Assembly: GCA_947568835.1 (NCBI GenBank)
Contig: OX387602.1
Location: forward strand, 32,398,242-32,462,241
DNA length: 64,000 bases
Direction: 5' to 3'
From: Protonemura montana
Taxonomy: Eukaryota; Arthropoda; Insecta; Plecoptera; Nemouridae
Within the stretch, counting starts at the first letter, position 1. The number at the start of each line of letters is the position of its first letter. A model generated the notes under the pieces. The model was not told the DNA's origin and did no database searches. It saw only the letters and a program-made list of their open reading frames with translations. Made by a program: the position numbers and the translations under genes. Positions 1-10,500 of this stretch are shown here, piece by piece.

Positions 1-1726
1 TTTGGAAAGTGTGCACAGTAACGGTGTCATGAGTTAGCGAGTCAGAAATGACAACGTAACTTAAATGTTGTATGTCTCGATCTTCAGGCTTAAAGTAACA
101 CACAAATGGGTGAAGGGTGCATTGGCTGTTATTCCAATGGTAACCTTGTGCAGCATCCTGGAGCACAAAAGAATAATTCTCAGCGAAGTCGCCCACTACT
201 AAAACTTCCCCTGGTTTAAGGTTGGCTTTCTTCTCCTGCATGAATGCCGCTTGCTGCCGTGCAATAAAATCATGATTTCTTAATAAAATGCATTTTTCAA
301 TAAAACAGTCAACAAACTCATCTGTAGGTTTCGTAATTGTCTCTAGGGTACATCTGTCTGTTGACAGCCACTGTTTATAAGTCACAGAGTCTATGAAATT
401 TTCACTGAATGAGATTTCTAGCCATTCACGAAGTTCATCGGTTCCCGGACAATTGCCACACTTTCCTACAAAGCAGTTGAGAAGCGGGGGGTTGCACATG
501 AGGCTGGCAAGGCAGTGTTGGTATGATTTGATGGTACCGTCTGAAAGCAAAGGCAGCTTTGCTCCCAAAGCCATCAACTTAACGTTTTGGTGTATCGTAC
601 AGACACAGACAGAATGTGTCCCAGCTGCTCCTGCCAGAACACAATGTTTGGGTCTGAGCTCTGCAAACTTCGAGAATCCAACCTTGATGTCAGGATATTT
701 ATCTTTGAAGCTGCGATACACTTCACTTAAGTTGCTTAACACTAGTCTCTTCTGGCGGTGAACTCGATTGTCACCCACTTTAACCGAGACAAAATCTTTT
801 TTACCCGGCATGACACGGCTTACATCATCATTTTCATAAAACTCTTCAATCAGTTGAATGCAATCAGGGGAAAGAGTTTTTCCTGCTTTTTGATTTGCAG
901 ATGGCAGTATCCCTTGGGCCTTTACTAGTTGTTTGGTTTTACGTACCAAATGGTTAGATGCATTGAACTCTTGCATTATTCTCTTAATGCTCCAACTTTT
1001 TGGAAGCACAGATAAAATTGTTATTTTCTCGCTTCTGGTACTCGTCTTAAACTTTTCTTTCAGTTGTGCTATTATCTCTGACCCATCACGGATGCTGTCC
1101 TTGCACTCCTCTGAAGATGTCAAATCTTCTTTGCTGATTTCTTCATTACTGGGAGATACTAGTTCCAATCTCTTCTTTACACCTTGTGTTATTTCGCTGA
1201 ACTTTCTTTTCGAATAAAACATAGATTTACCCTTTAGTTTGGTGGTATTAATAGGTGACACACCAAATGCAGCTAAAGACTGATTCACGGCATCTGCTTC
1301 ACAGGGTATGTCCACGAAAGGTAGGTCAAGTTCAGTGGATTTAGTTGGCGTTAGAACAGAAACGGTTGTTAGTTCCTTCAGCCTGAGCGAGAGCAGCTTA
1401 CGGCAAGTTGAGCATAATTTCTTTCCAGGGATGAGGTCGGCAATCTCCAAGTATTTCGTCCTGGATGCTGCATTAATTTCTCTTAACCCATTAACTTTCA
1501 CTATTCCACAGTGAGCCTGAAACGGATCGCAGCATAACTTGTGGTGACAGCTATACAGACGAAGGAATTTCTTTTCATGTAAATGACACACGGTCTTCAC
1601 ATTATCACACTTAGTACGCAGAGCTAATGATAACTGCTGGTCACTATTGAAACTTTCAATGCTTTTAATCGCTAGATCTTCGATGGGTCCACATTCTTCT
1701 TCAAAGAACAGTCCAATTGAGCACAT
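1..1726 (-). CDS. Transposon-like protein, 575 codons, open at the left window edge
   Basis: I read this frame codon by codon: it is open from an ATG at 1726-1724 to the window edge with no intron or stop, so the protein is at least 575 residues and lacks its C-terminus here. Near residues 45-110 there is a Cys/His-rich module (CHLHEK, SCHHKLCCDPF, LCSTCRK) that looks zinc-binding. Around residue 240 there is a probable helix-turn-helix-like helical stretch, and later a Cys cluster (CNPP, CFVGKCGNCPG). Near the edge is the acidic motif GDFAENYSF, followed by a CTLHPFVCYF segment. I recall similar multi-copy uncharacterised proteins in cnidarians and arthropods and read them as transposases with an RNase-H-type core whose first Asp would be in GDFAENY; that is from memory, not a search. 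It lies antisense to, and probably inside an intron of, GTF3C5. A host-domesticated gene is the alternative. Confidence 0.72.
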   Translation of the reverse strand, partial: MCSIGLFFEEECGPIEDLAIKSIESFNSDQQLSLALRTKCDNVKTVCHLHEKKFLRLYSCHHKLCCDPFQAHCGIVKVNGLREINAASRTKYLEIADLIPGKKLCSTCRKLLSLRLKELTTVSVLTPTKSTELDLPFVDIPCEADAVNQSLAAFGVSPINTTKLKGKSMFYSKRKFSEITQGVKKRLELVSPSNEEISKEDLTSSEECKDSIRDGSEIIAQLKEKFKTSTRSEKITILSVLPKSWSIKRIMQEFNASNHLVRKTKQLVKAQGILPSANQKAGKTLSPDCIQLIEEFYENDDVSRVMPGKKDFVSVKVGDNRVHRQKRLVLSNLSEVYRSFKDKYPDIKVGFSKFAELRPKHCVLAGAAGTHSVCVCTIHQNVKLMALGAKLPLLSDGTIKSYQHCLASLMCNPPLLNCFVGKCGNCPGTDELREWLEISFSENFIDSVTYKQWLSTDRCTLETITKPTDEFVDCFIEKCILLRNHDFIARQQAAFMQEKKANLKPGEVLVVGDFAENYSFVLQDAAQGYHWNNSQCTLHPFVCYFKPEDRDIQHLSYVVISDSLTHDTVTVHTFQ

Positions 1727-1806
1727 TATGAATCTCTAAATAAAAGGTGCTTGAGAGCAAATTAGCTTCTATCCTCATCAACATGAGGCCAGAGACTGAT
1801 TGCTTT

Positions 1807-2052
1807 AGTCCAGACAAGAAATTACCAAACTTTTTACTTGTAACCTGTTACAACTTGATCCATGATTCAGGAGCATGACAAACAATCTATAGTTGTATTC
1901 TAGGGAATACCATTTTAAGATTCTTGTAGATGCAAGTCCAGACAAGAAATGAACAAACTTTTGACTTCTATGAACTGTTTCAACTTGATCCATGATTTAC
2001 AGGAATATGGCAAACAATCGATTTGTATTGTAGAGAATAACATTTCAAGAAC
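1807..2052. repeat. Two tandem copies of a 128-bp unit next to the transposon-like gene
   Basis: The two units begin with agtccagacaagaaat at 1807 and 1935 and are clearly related but diverged. They lie just upstream of the start of the transposon-like gene, where subterminal repeats of a DNA transposon are often found, so they may be part of that element. Confidence 0.7.
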
Positions 2053-2792
2053 ATGCAACTGTGCAAACAAAAATCAACTTTAATATAAAATATATGCCAG
2101 TGCTCTGATCACAATAATTGTGATCAAAATGCTGTTCTACTGGCAAAAAGGCACTTTTTTATAGAAAAAATTTTTTTTCTTGGAAAGTGGTAAAACACCC
2201 ATCTTGATTTTTGGAACACATGATCATATGTATGTTCTGTATATATAGAAAAAAAATCAGGCAAATCAAAAATGACTCATCAGCGATATGGTCATTTTGG
2301 AAAATGCAGATGTGTAAAATCACAATTAAATTCGTATTAACATATCGTCATTTTTGTTTCCATATTCAGGTAGGGTATGAAATTACCTTTCAGATGATTT
2401 TTTTCCCAGCTCTGTAGCTCCCATAGAACCCTAGATATTGCGTAGAAAGGGTGGTCACTACACGCCCGGGGGGCAAAATGACCCCAACTTCCCCCCCTTG
2501 TAATATCCGAACGGTTGGACCAAAAAAAAAAAAAAAAAAAAATAGCCCCTAAGTCAACAAACTTAACAAGTATACCAATTTTCATCAAAATCTGGGTCGG
2601 TCAAAGTGAAATTTAATTAAAAGTGAGTGATTACACATGGAATGACCCTAAAATGTTATTGCAGAATATTTATCAATCGTTTTCTATCGCCATCCAACAA
2701 CATGGATTATGTTGATTGGTATCAACCCAGCTGATGTTAGTGACTTGTATTTTAGTTTATATCTTACAGAATGTGATGTTTTCATTAGACAG
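2053..2792. other. Non-coding stretch, possible right end of the transposon
   Basis: No convincing exon is visible. The stretch holds a run of 20 A at about 2522-2541 and the sequence acacatggaatgaccct at 2633-2649. From memory such a sequence resembles the terminal inverted repeat of the transposon family suspected at 1-1726. The matching left end would lie outside the window, so this boundary is only a suggestion. Confidence 0.3.
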
Positions 2793-5700
2793 TAGATCGT
2801 CAAAAGCTGCGAATGGAGCTGCGCTTCCGCCCGGACGACGCATACTGTAAACCAGTTTGCGGCAACAAGCAACAAATATCTGGACTTTTATTACGAGTTG
2901 TTATTCGGAGGCCGAAGGGACGAGACTGTCCTGCAGTTTCTAGTGTCGCTGTAGTCGGCCAAGTACAAACTACGTACCGCTTTCGCAGTAAGTCTGACTT
3001 CAAATATCAACCCTCTTTTGATGACGGAAAGATTAAAGCATTGTGCAAAATCTTTTATTTGTGCACTTGCTTTTAGAAACAGAGAAAGTTAAACAAATTG
3101 CTAAAAATTTCTTTCCATCATTGAACATTGAAAGCATTCCCATTTAAAGTGTGATAATTTTTCAAATTTGTATCAATTCTAAAATTACCAATTTAAAAGA
3201 TTTGGCTGCAAAATGCACTCAAGTAGTAATAATTAACTTAGCATTTTTTGCCTAGAAATGTCAACATCTCCAGGAAACCTATCCTAGATACAGAATAGGA
3301 GCACGGAGTTTCCATTTATGATAACCGTTTTAAACTCTGCTACTCGGAGCCGATTTCACCAACGTCGTTTAAAACGCTCTCAAACGCCGTTAAGGTTTAA
3401 ATTTAACCGGCGCAGTAATTTGCTTTAAAACAATGTTATTTTAATAATTGCAAACCAATAAACTGAGACAACACACGAAGAACAAGAATAAAATAGTTTT
3501 TAACAATGTGTTTGCTTAGAAACAGAATATTTGGTGACTTGGAAATACAAACAAAATATCAATGTGACTTCTTACTCTGACCTCCAAATGACAGTTGAAA
3601 AGTTAAACCCCGGTCTTCCAGGTTCAAATATTAAACAATGATTTGAACAGAGAGAAAATAGTGACGGATGCTAAATTTAATTTCTTTTATGTGACAGGAC
3701 AAAGCCTTCCTGAATTATCAACAAATCTTTTTAAATCCACAAGACTTATAAACCGATTGCTCTCAAAACCTCAAAGAAATCCAACAAACAGATGCACTTT
3801 TTTCCATGGTTTGTGTAATTGATGTTTCTGCCACCGAGCTAATAAATCTACGTGGTTTGGCAGCACTTTGCGACTTCCAGTATTTGGCAAGCGACGGCAA
3901 GGATTGCATCTACAAGTCCCTTCTCCCGCACGACCTGCCTCGCTCCGAGTGGCTCTTCCAGGACTGTGATTACTTCCTGCCGCCGCCCGCCTTCTCACGC
4001 ATGGACATTCCACAGGTAATAATAATAATAATAAATAATTTTACATAACATAGGAACGTCAGTAAATAATTGACAAATATTCGTCAATAGTATAAAACAA
4101 TGAGAGAATAGAAACTTGTTAATAACAATTGCAAATTGTTTGTCATATGTTTGAAATTTGATATTGTTGGGTAGGTTATTAAATAATAAAATACCCGTAG
4201 CAGCAAAGCTTTTGTTTTGTTTACATTGTTTGAATTAATATTTGTTATTACATCTTATGTTGCTAAAATCATGTGATCAATTACAGGTCAAGTCAATTAG
4301 ATACAAAACAATGCTATAAACATAAATACAAGCCAGCAGTAAAATGTGAAATTTCTCAAATAGTGGTCTGCAAGAATCTTTGTAATAAACTCCTGGTTTT
4401 TGTTAAAGTTTTGAATGATCTGAGTTATGATCTAATGATGATGATTCAGAGGCCATGAGAGCGGGATGTTTGGGAACATAGATCAGTTTTAGTAGAAGTT
4501 ACATAATTTAAATGTGTGGTTTAACAGATTTTATTTGTTTTTCTATACGCATTTGAAAAGCGGAAAATTTTGAAATTTCAAAAGTGATTTTGTATGTTTT
4601 AAGATGTAATGCAATCATTTGTTGCTTCATACAAAAAGACTCAATCGAGATTTGTTGAAAATCTATTTCTGTGTAAATTTTCTGAGCTGATAAAGATTAT
4701 TTTCCCTCTCTTTGAACAGATCTTATAACTTGTGGCTGGAAGACGACCTCGAGCAAAGGTTTTCTTGAGATAAAGTCATTTTAGTATTTCAGAAATGTTT
4801 CACGGCAACTTCTGAAATGTATTGCAAAAATTAATTGTAATTTTTCTATTCATAAACTCACAATTTAATAATTGAGCATCCAAATATATTTAGTCACAGA
4901 TAAAATCATAGATATTGTTGTTATTTTTAGTTATAGTAAAGAACATTTTAATCGTTATCTAGGAAAAGTCATTCAACTTTGAGGTAAAACTCATCAAAGT
5001 ACTCTTACACATCTGCACACGACTGTACTGAATGTTCTGGTTGACTTTGGTCTGTGCCAGGCGTACCTGTATCGCCGAGACAAGGCGGTGGAAGCTCCGC
5101 GCGACGTGATTGGTTGCACGCGACGGCGCCGCGCGGGTCACGCGGTGTTCGCTGCGTTCGATGCCGCGATCGTTCCCTCGGCACCGCGGCCGTTGACCCT
5201 TCGCGCAGCGCAGGCCAAGGGCTTAGCGGGACAACCGCTACTCAAAGTCAAGCAGGTCAGCGAAGTTATAACCGTTGAGTGCAGGTTCTAGGTAGAGTTT
5301 CAACGTCAATGTAACAGTCTCTGCGTGAAAGATGGCCGCCAAATGACCACCTTACCGACAAAAAAGCAGAGTACCGGAACATCACGTTAAGTGGAGCCAC
5401 TGTCGTATGAAATTTAATTTCAATATTTCTCGTAGGTTAACTCGCTTTTGAGACTTTTCATGCTCAAAAAATCTCCGTCAATGTTTACCTCAACGATTGA
5501 TAAACACGTAACGATATTAAAAAGCGAGTTAACCTACGAGAAATATCGAAATTACGACTCAAAATATCGATACATGTTCATAAATCGTTGGGGTAAACAA
5601 ATAACAAGATATAAATACTTTTTGTTTGTGGTTCTTTTGTTATTGGAAAATTGTCAGGACTGCTCTTACCCTTGATAAAGTAACAGGTACAAGTTACGAA

Positions 5701-8700
5701 ACGTTGGGGAATTCAGTTGTTCTTCACTTAGCATTGAAAACCCAGTTGAAATAGTGTAATTTTTACAAAGCTTGCTTTTATTGGAATGTGTTTTGTTTCA
5801 GTTGTTTGAGACTAGAGCCGTGTGGTCTAAGAGTGCGTTGCTAGGCGCCAGCCAACTTCCTGCCGACCAACTGAAGGTGCTTCTACCGTGCGTAGCTTAC
5901 TACGCAGTCACTGGACCCTGGCGCATCATGTGGGTCAGGTTCGGTTACGATCCACGTAAAGATTACTCGGCTCGTGTACTTCAAGCGCTGGACTTTAGGC
6001 TTCGTACGGCAGGTGAGTTACCATGTAAACCAAACCATGCCATGCCATGCCATGCCATGCCTTGCCATGCCTTGCCATGCCATGCCATGCCATGCCATGC
6101 CTTGCCATGCCATGCCATGCCATGCCATGCCATGCCTTGCTATGCCATGCCATGCCATGCCATGCCATGCCTTGCCATGCCATACCTTGCCATACCATGC
6201 CTTGCCATGCCATGCCTTGCCATGCCATGCCTTGCCATGCCATGCCATGCCTTGCCTTGCCATTCCATGCCATGCCATGCCATGCCTTGCCATGCCATGC
6301 CATGCCATGCCATGCCATGCCTTGCCTTGCCATGCCATGCCATGCCATGCCTTGCCATGCCATACCTTGCCATGCCATGCCTTGCCATGCCATGCCTTGC
6401 CATGACCGCTGCTGAAATCTGACACGGATTGTATTGAATTTTTGTATTGTACCTTTACTTGTTTATTATCACGGGGCTTACATTCAAATAGTAAAAGGAT
6501 GTGGACTCGTCAAGATTTAAAATACATTATGATTACACATTACAGATAAATTGCCAGAAAACAAAGAAAATGCGTATAGAAAAGAAAATTCAATCGTAGC
6601 CTACGAACCATACCATGATCATACCAGGGCATAGGGAGACAGTTCAGTACACCTTGTTACTGGAATGAAATGAAATCTGGCAGTTTTAGATGAAATCTAA
6701 TTCAAATTGCAAACGCTTGCAATGCGCAGGGTATTTTATTATTATCAACACTAGAACCGTCTAAAAAATTGATGTCAAAAATTGATCTCGAAAATCGAGT
6801 CCCCGTTTGGGCATCAATTTTTGAGACCGTTATAGTGTTCATAATATTTAAAAATCTGGCAATTGTTTCTTGTACTTAAAACATAACAAATGAAGGCTAA
6901 TCATTCCGTTCCAGTGAACTAAAGTTTCTGAATCAACAACCCTCTCAAGTGCAGAGAATTTAAAATACTTGAAAAATAGATTGATTTATATGCAAGGGAA
7001 ACCAAGACTCGGTTGTTTTCTGTGTCTACAGAAATAAAAAATGTGAGAAAATTAGAAAATTAGAGATTAAAAAGTTTTGGTTCAGGTTAAAGTAATTATT
7101 GACAGAAGATAATTGAAACTGGATCCTGTCTATTTACTGATATTATCTAAGATACCAATTTAAAACCATTATTATTGTACCTGTATTGTTATCATTCTTT
7201 GAAAAATATAATTATTTATTGGCTATCTAGCATCTACTAAAATAAAATATGTCCATGTTTACAGGCGGGCTGAAGACGAAGGTGAAAGCAAAGCGCAGCT
7301 ACTCTAACTACGTGCTGCCGTACAAGTCTGCGCCGCTGCGAGGTAAAGCAGCGATCGCGGGGAACCGACCGGCGATAACTCCCACCGACCACGTCTTCCG
7401 TCCGGGCGTACTTCCGCCATCGCGGCAGATGTTTTATCAGGTACTTGGGGAGTAGTTGAACAGATATTACATCCCCAGCACTTTGACACATTACAAATCA
7501 ACATATTCTTGTTATCCCAGCACTTTGACACATTACAAATCAACATATTCTTGTTATCCCAGCACTTTGACACATTACAAATCAACATATTCTTGTTATC
7601 CCAGCACTTTGACACATTACAAATCAACATATTCTTGTTATCCCAGCACTTTGACACATTACAAATCAACATATTCTTGTTATCCCAGCACTTTGACACA
7701 TTACAAATCAACATATTCTTGTTATCCCAGCACTTTGACACATTACAAATCAACATATTCTTGCTATCCCAGCACTTTGAAACATTACAAATCAACATAT
7801 TCTTGTTATCCCAGCACTTTGACACATTACAAATCAACATATTCTTGTTATCCCAGCACTTTGAAACATTACAAATCAACATATTCTTGTTATCCCAGCA
7901 CTTTGACACATTACAAATCAACATATTCTTGTTATCCCAGCACTTTGACACATTACAAATCAACATATTCTTGTTATCCCAGCACTTTGACACATTACAA
8001 ATCAACATATTCTTGTTATCCCAGCACTTTGAAACATTACAAATCAACATATTCTTGTTATACCAGCACTTTGACACATTACAAATCAACATATTCTTGT
8101 TATCCCAGCACTTTGACACATTACAAATCAACATATTCATGTTATCCCAGCACTTTGACACATTACAAATCAACATATTCTTGTTATCCCAGCACTTTGG
8201 CACATTACAAATCAACATATTCTTGTTATCCCAGCACTTTGACACATTACAAATCAACATATTCTTGTTATCCCAGCACTTTGACACATTACAAATCAAC
8301 ATATTCTTGTTATCCCAGCACTTTGACACATTACAAATCAGTTTTCCCAATAAGAAAATACCCCGTGCATTCCAAGCATTTGTAATTTAAATCAGATTTA
8401 ACGCATGTATCTCCGTGTTTCTTGTTTGTCAGTACTGTGACCTTCACGTGGCCGAGATCCAAACAATGCTGGAGAAGCTGCCGGTGCCTGCGCCAGGATC
8501 CGAGTGCCACGAGCGTCACGGCTGGCTGCCCCCGGGCCTTGACGATCAATGTCGTGATATCTTGCACGCCGTTGTCTTGGAGACATTGAGAAGTTTGCAC
8601 AGCGGTGAGATTCAGTACAGAGACATAACTGTTGCGTTGCCTCAAAAAATTGTATCACGTTCCACTCCTCTTTTCAATTCTTGAACACTTTCTGTTGGAC

Positions 8701-9085
8701 AGTGGCTATAAAAACAAGTCTTAATATATATCCACAGTTCAAATAACAACAAGCACAAGCACACATTCATGTGTGCTACGCTTGTGCTTATTGCTATGTC
8801 AATTGTGTGCAGTCCCATATGATAACCAAGTTTTAAGATCCTTGTGTGCTATGCTTGTGCTTATTGCTATGTCAATTGTGTGCAGTCCCATATGATAACC
8901 AAGTTTTAAGATCCTTGTGTGCTATGCTTGTGCTTATTGCTATGTCAATATTGGGTTTCCCTGAAGTGACTTATTTCTTCTTTGCAGACTCTAACCTCGG
9001 ACAAAGTTTGAAGGCCAGCGGACTTTCGGAGGAAGAAGAGGAAGAGAGTTTTGACGATGAAGATGAAGATTGGGAGGAAAAGTGA
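2793..9085 (+). CDS. GTF3C5: General transcription factor 3C polypeptide 5 (TFIIIC tau-95/TFIIIC63-type subunit), 5' end missing
   Basis: TFIIIC binds the internal A and B boxes of tRNA genes and recruits TFIIIB and RNA polymerase III in the nucleus. Seven exons join in phase: 2793-2987, 3864-4015, 5061-5255, 5802-6012, 7265-7440, 8433-8604 and 8988-9085, giving 398 residues and a TGA stop. Family landmarks are ELRFRPDDAYCKPVCG in the first visible exon, LKVLLPCVAYYAVTGPW followed by WVRFGYDPRKD in the fourth, and KVKAKRSYSNYVLPYK and PGVLPPSRQMFYQ in the fifth. The C-terminus is a short acidic tail (SEEEEEESFDDEDEDWEEK), as in the human protein. The first visible exon starts in phase 1, and the missing part matches only the first 50-60 residues of the human protein, so the first exon lies left of the window. 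Tandem arrays sit directly behind two of its splice donors. Identity is firm. Confidence 0.95.
3349..3740. repeat. MITE-like repeat with gccgatttcac ends, truncated copy
   Basis: Nearly 400 bp here are shared with 18845-19225 and 32142-32671. The copy begins with gccgatttcacc at 3350 and keeps the central part but not the right inverted terminus. It sits in the intron between the first two visible GTF3C5 exons. Confidence 0.75.
5270..5565. repeat. Foldback MITE, left arm and part of the centre
   Basis: The sequence starts with accgttgagtgcaggttc and runs through the arm shared with 34122-34545 and 44794-45222, into the central inverted part, where the right arm is missing. It lies about 15 bp after a GTF3C5 splice donor at 5256. 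Confidence 0.8.
5625..5762 (+). repeat. Dispersed repeat with hammerhead-like core
   Basis: The copy carries ttgataaagtaac, an 8-base loop, then gttacgaaacgttgg, followed by a conserved tail ending near tgaaatag. The same sequence occurs at 14000-14275, 23863-23965 and 51480-51680 on the plus strand and at 19857-20060, 26775-27105 and 43915-44120 on the minus strand. Confidence 0.85.
6036..6402. repeat. Pentanucleotide array (CATGC/CTTGC)n
   Basis: About 73 copies of a 5-bp unit alternate between catgc and cttgc. The array begins roughly 25 bp after the GTF3C5 donor at 6013. The long reading frames through it in several frames come from the repeat and are not genes. Confidence 0.97.
6690..6850 (-). 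repeat. tRNA-derived SINE, rearranged fragment
   Basis: It contains the family tail (caaacgcttgcaatgcgc, tattttattattatcaac) and the block cgagtccccgtttgggcatc with its inverted partner. The order is disturbed compared with the complete copy at 33553-33842. Confidence 0.7.
7468..8340. repeat. 42-bp minisatellite, about 21 copies
   Basis: Nearly identical 42-bp units containing cccagcactttgacacatt occupy almost the whole intron between GTF3C5 exons 7265-7440 and 8433-8604, starting about 27 bp after the donor. Because 42 is a multiple of three, several frames stay open for about 300 codons; these are repeat artefacts. Confidence 0.97.
8772..8946. repeat. 73-bp tandem repeat, about 2.4 copies
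   Basis: The unit contains gcttgtgcttattgctatg and gataaccaagttttaag and recurs every 73 bp. The array ends about 40 bp before the acceptor of the last GTF3C5 exon. Confidence 0.9.
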
Positions 9086-9284
9086 TGAGACTGAGTAGCT
9101 AATGCTCGGGACGTTGCGTTGAGTGTTCTTCTGCAGCCAGTTACAATCGATAACGCCGCCAAGAAATTATTACTTTATTTTTTATGTTGTGAAAAACTTA
9201 ATTACATTGCCGGGTATTATTATCACGAAAACTGATAATTCTTCACTCAAACAATTTCAAACCTCAAGCTACAGTTGTGTTAGT

Positions 9285-9790
9285 CTTACCTTGCCACAAG
9301 CTGGTGGACTCTGATTACACATTGCCAACTTTAGAATGCAAAATAAAGCCAATCTTCACCGGGGAGTTTGAAATTAACCAGAATATTATGATCAAACAAT
9401 GCATCATGCACTTAAATTCTTTGTGGATTTATCAGTTTATTTACGTGAAATTAATTCTATTGAAAAATAAGAACTTAAATGCAAAACTAAAAGTCCTAAT
9501 GACTTCTGCTAAATACCTACCGTACACTAGCGGATTCTAGCAATGGCTGCCAAAAAGCAGTTTGCGAGCTTGGTTTCCTGCCTAAACCTGATAAAAGTTA
9601 AAAGTAATCCAAAATATATTAATTTTAACTTTGGTTGATAAACATCTATTGTTTTTCATTAAATATTTTGTTTTCCTAAAATTATTAAATGTTTCAACCA
9701 AAGAAAAACATTATTTTGTTGCTTTTAAATCGGATAGTTAACAGTAGCATCATGGTGTCATGTTTTCTAGGTTGGTACAAGCACCCCAGA
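9285..9790 (+). repeat. Dispersed repeat family C, about 0.5 kb
   Basis: It starts near ccttgccacaagctggtgg and is closely related to 47170-47655 and, inverted, to 62930-63425. It contains aataaa at 9342-9347, about 260 bp after the GTF3C5 stop, so the repeat may supply the poly(A) signal of that gene. I see no coding sequence in it. Confidence 0.85.
9342..9347 (+). terminator. Possible poly(A) signal of GTF3C5
   Basis: AATAAA is the first such hexamer noticed after the GTF3C5 stop at 9085. It lies inside the dispersed repeat at 9285-9790, so use by the gene is only plausible. Confidence 0.4.
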
Positions 9791-10500
9791 AAGTGGCAAA
9801 CTCAAATTAATCCTAGTGTAGGATATGAAAGCTACCATTTTTATGTTTGTATTCAATTAAAATATTCATATATATGTTTGTATATATAAGAATTGGAATG
9901 AATCCACAGCAAATAAGGCTAGAAAAACGAGCACAATATTTTGGTCGCAAAATAAAAAATACACATTGACAAGGTCTATTTTCTTTGATATCACTTTTTG
10001 TGCCCAATTCTCTGCATCTTGCGTCAACCCAAGCGTGTTTCCACCAACTTCAGACGATAGACCAAGATGTGTTGGTATTCGTCGAAATATACTGCAGTTT
10101 ATTCTTGCTGTTAACTGGACGCTCTGTTAATGTAATGACGTAGAAGAGTGGGTGGAGAAATGGAGAGAATGATTTATGACAATGTTAAGAAGTTGAAGAA
10201 GAAACATTTTTTTTAACCGAAATTTCTCTTCTCCATTGATATTTTTAATACATTTTTCTATAAATACCAATTTGTTCTCTGGTTGTAATTACATTCCACT
10301 CAGCAAGTCATCTTGTGTATGACTGCAGATGGTATTCTTGCCATCATTACGCTTCACTCTCTCTTCTACAAAATGATCATTCACTAGAACGCAAACAAAA
10401 AAGCAAAAAACTAAACATAAGATAGTTTTTTTCAGTGTAAGTGTATTTCCAAATATTGATACTCTCATTAATTACAATAATGCTCAATTGCTTTGTCAAG
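9791..10500. other. AT-rich intergenic sequence
   Basis: I see no exon, RNA gene or repeat with copies elsewhere in the window. Confidence 0.4.

Noticed and set aside
7304-8390. Reading frames of about 300-350 codons on both strands
   Set aside because: Produced by the 42-bp minisatellite in a GTF3C5 intron.
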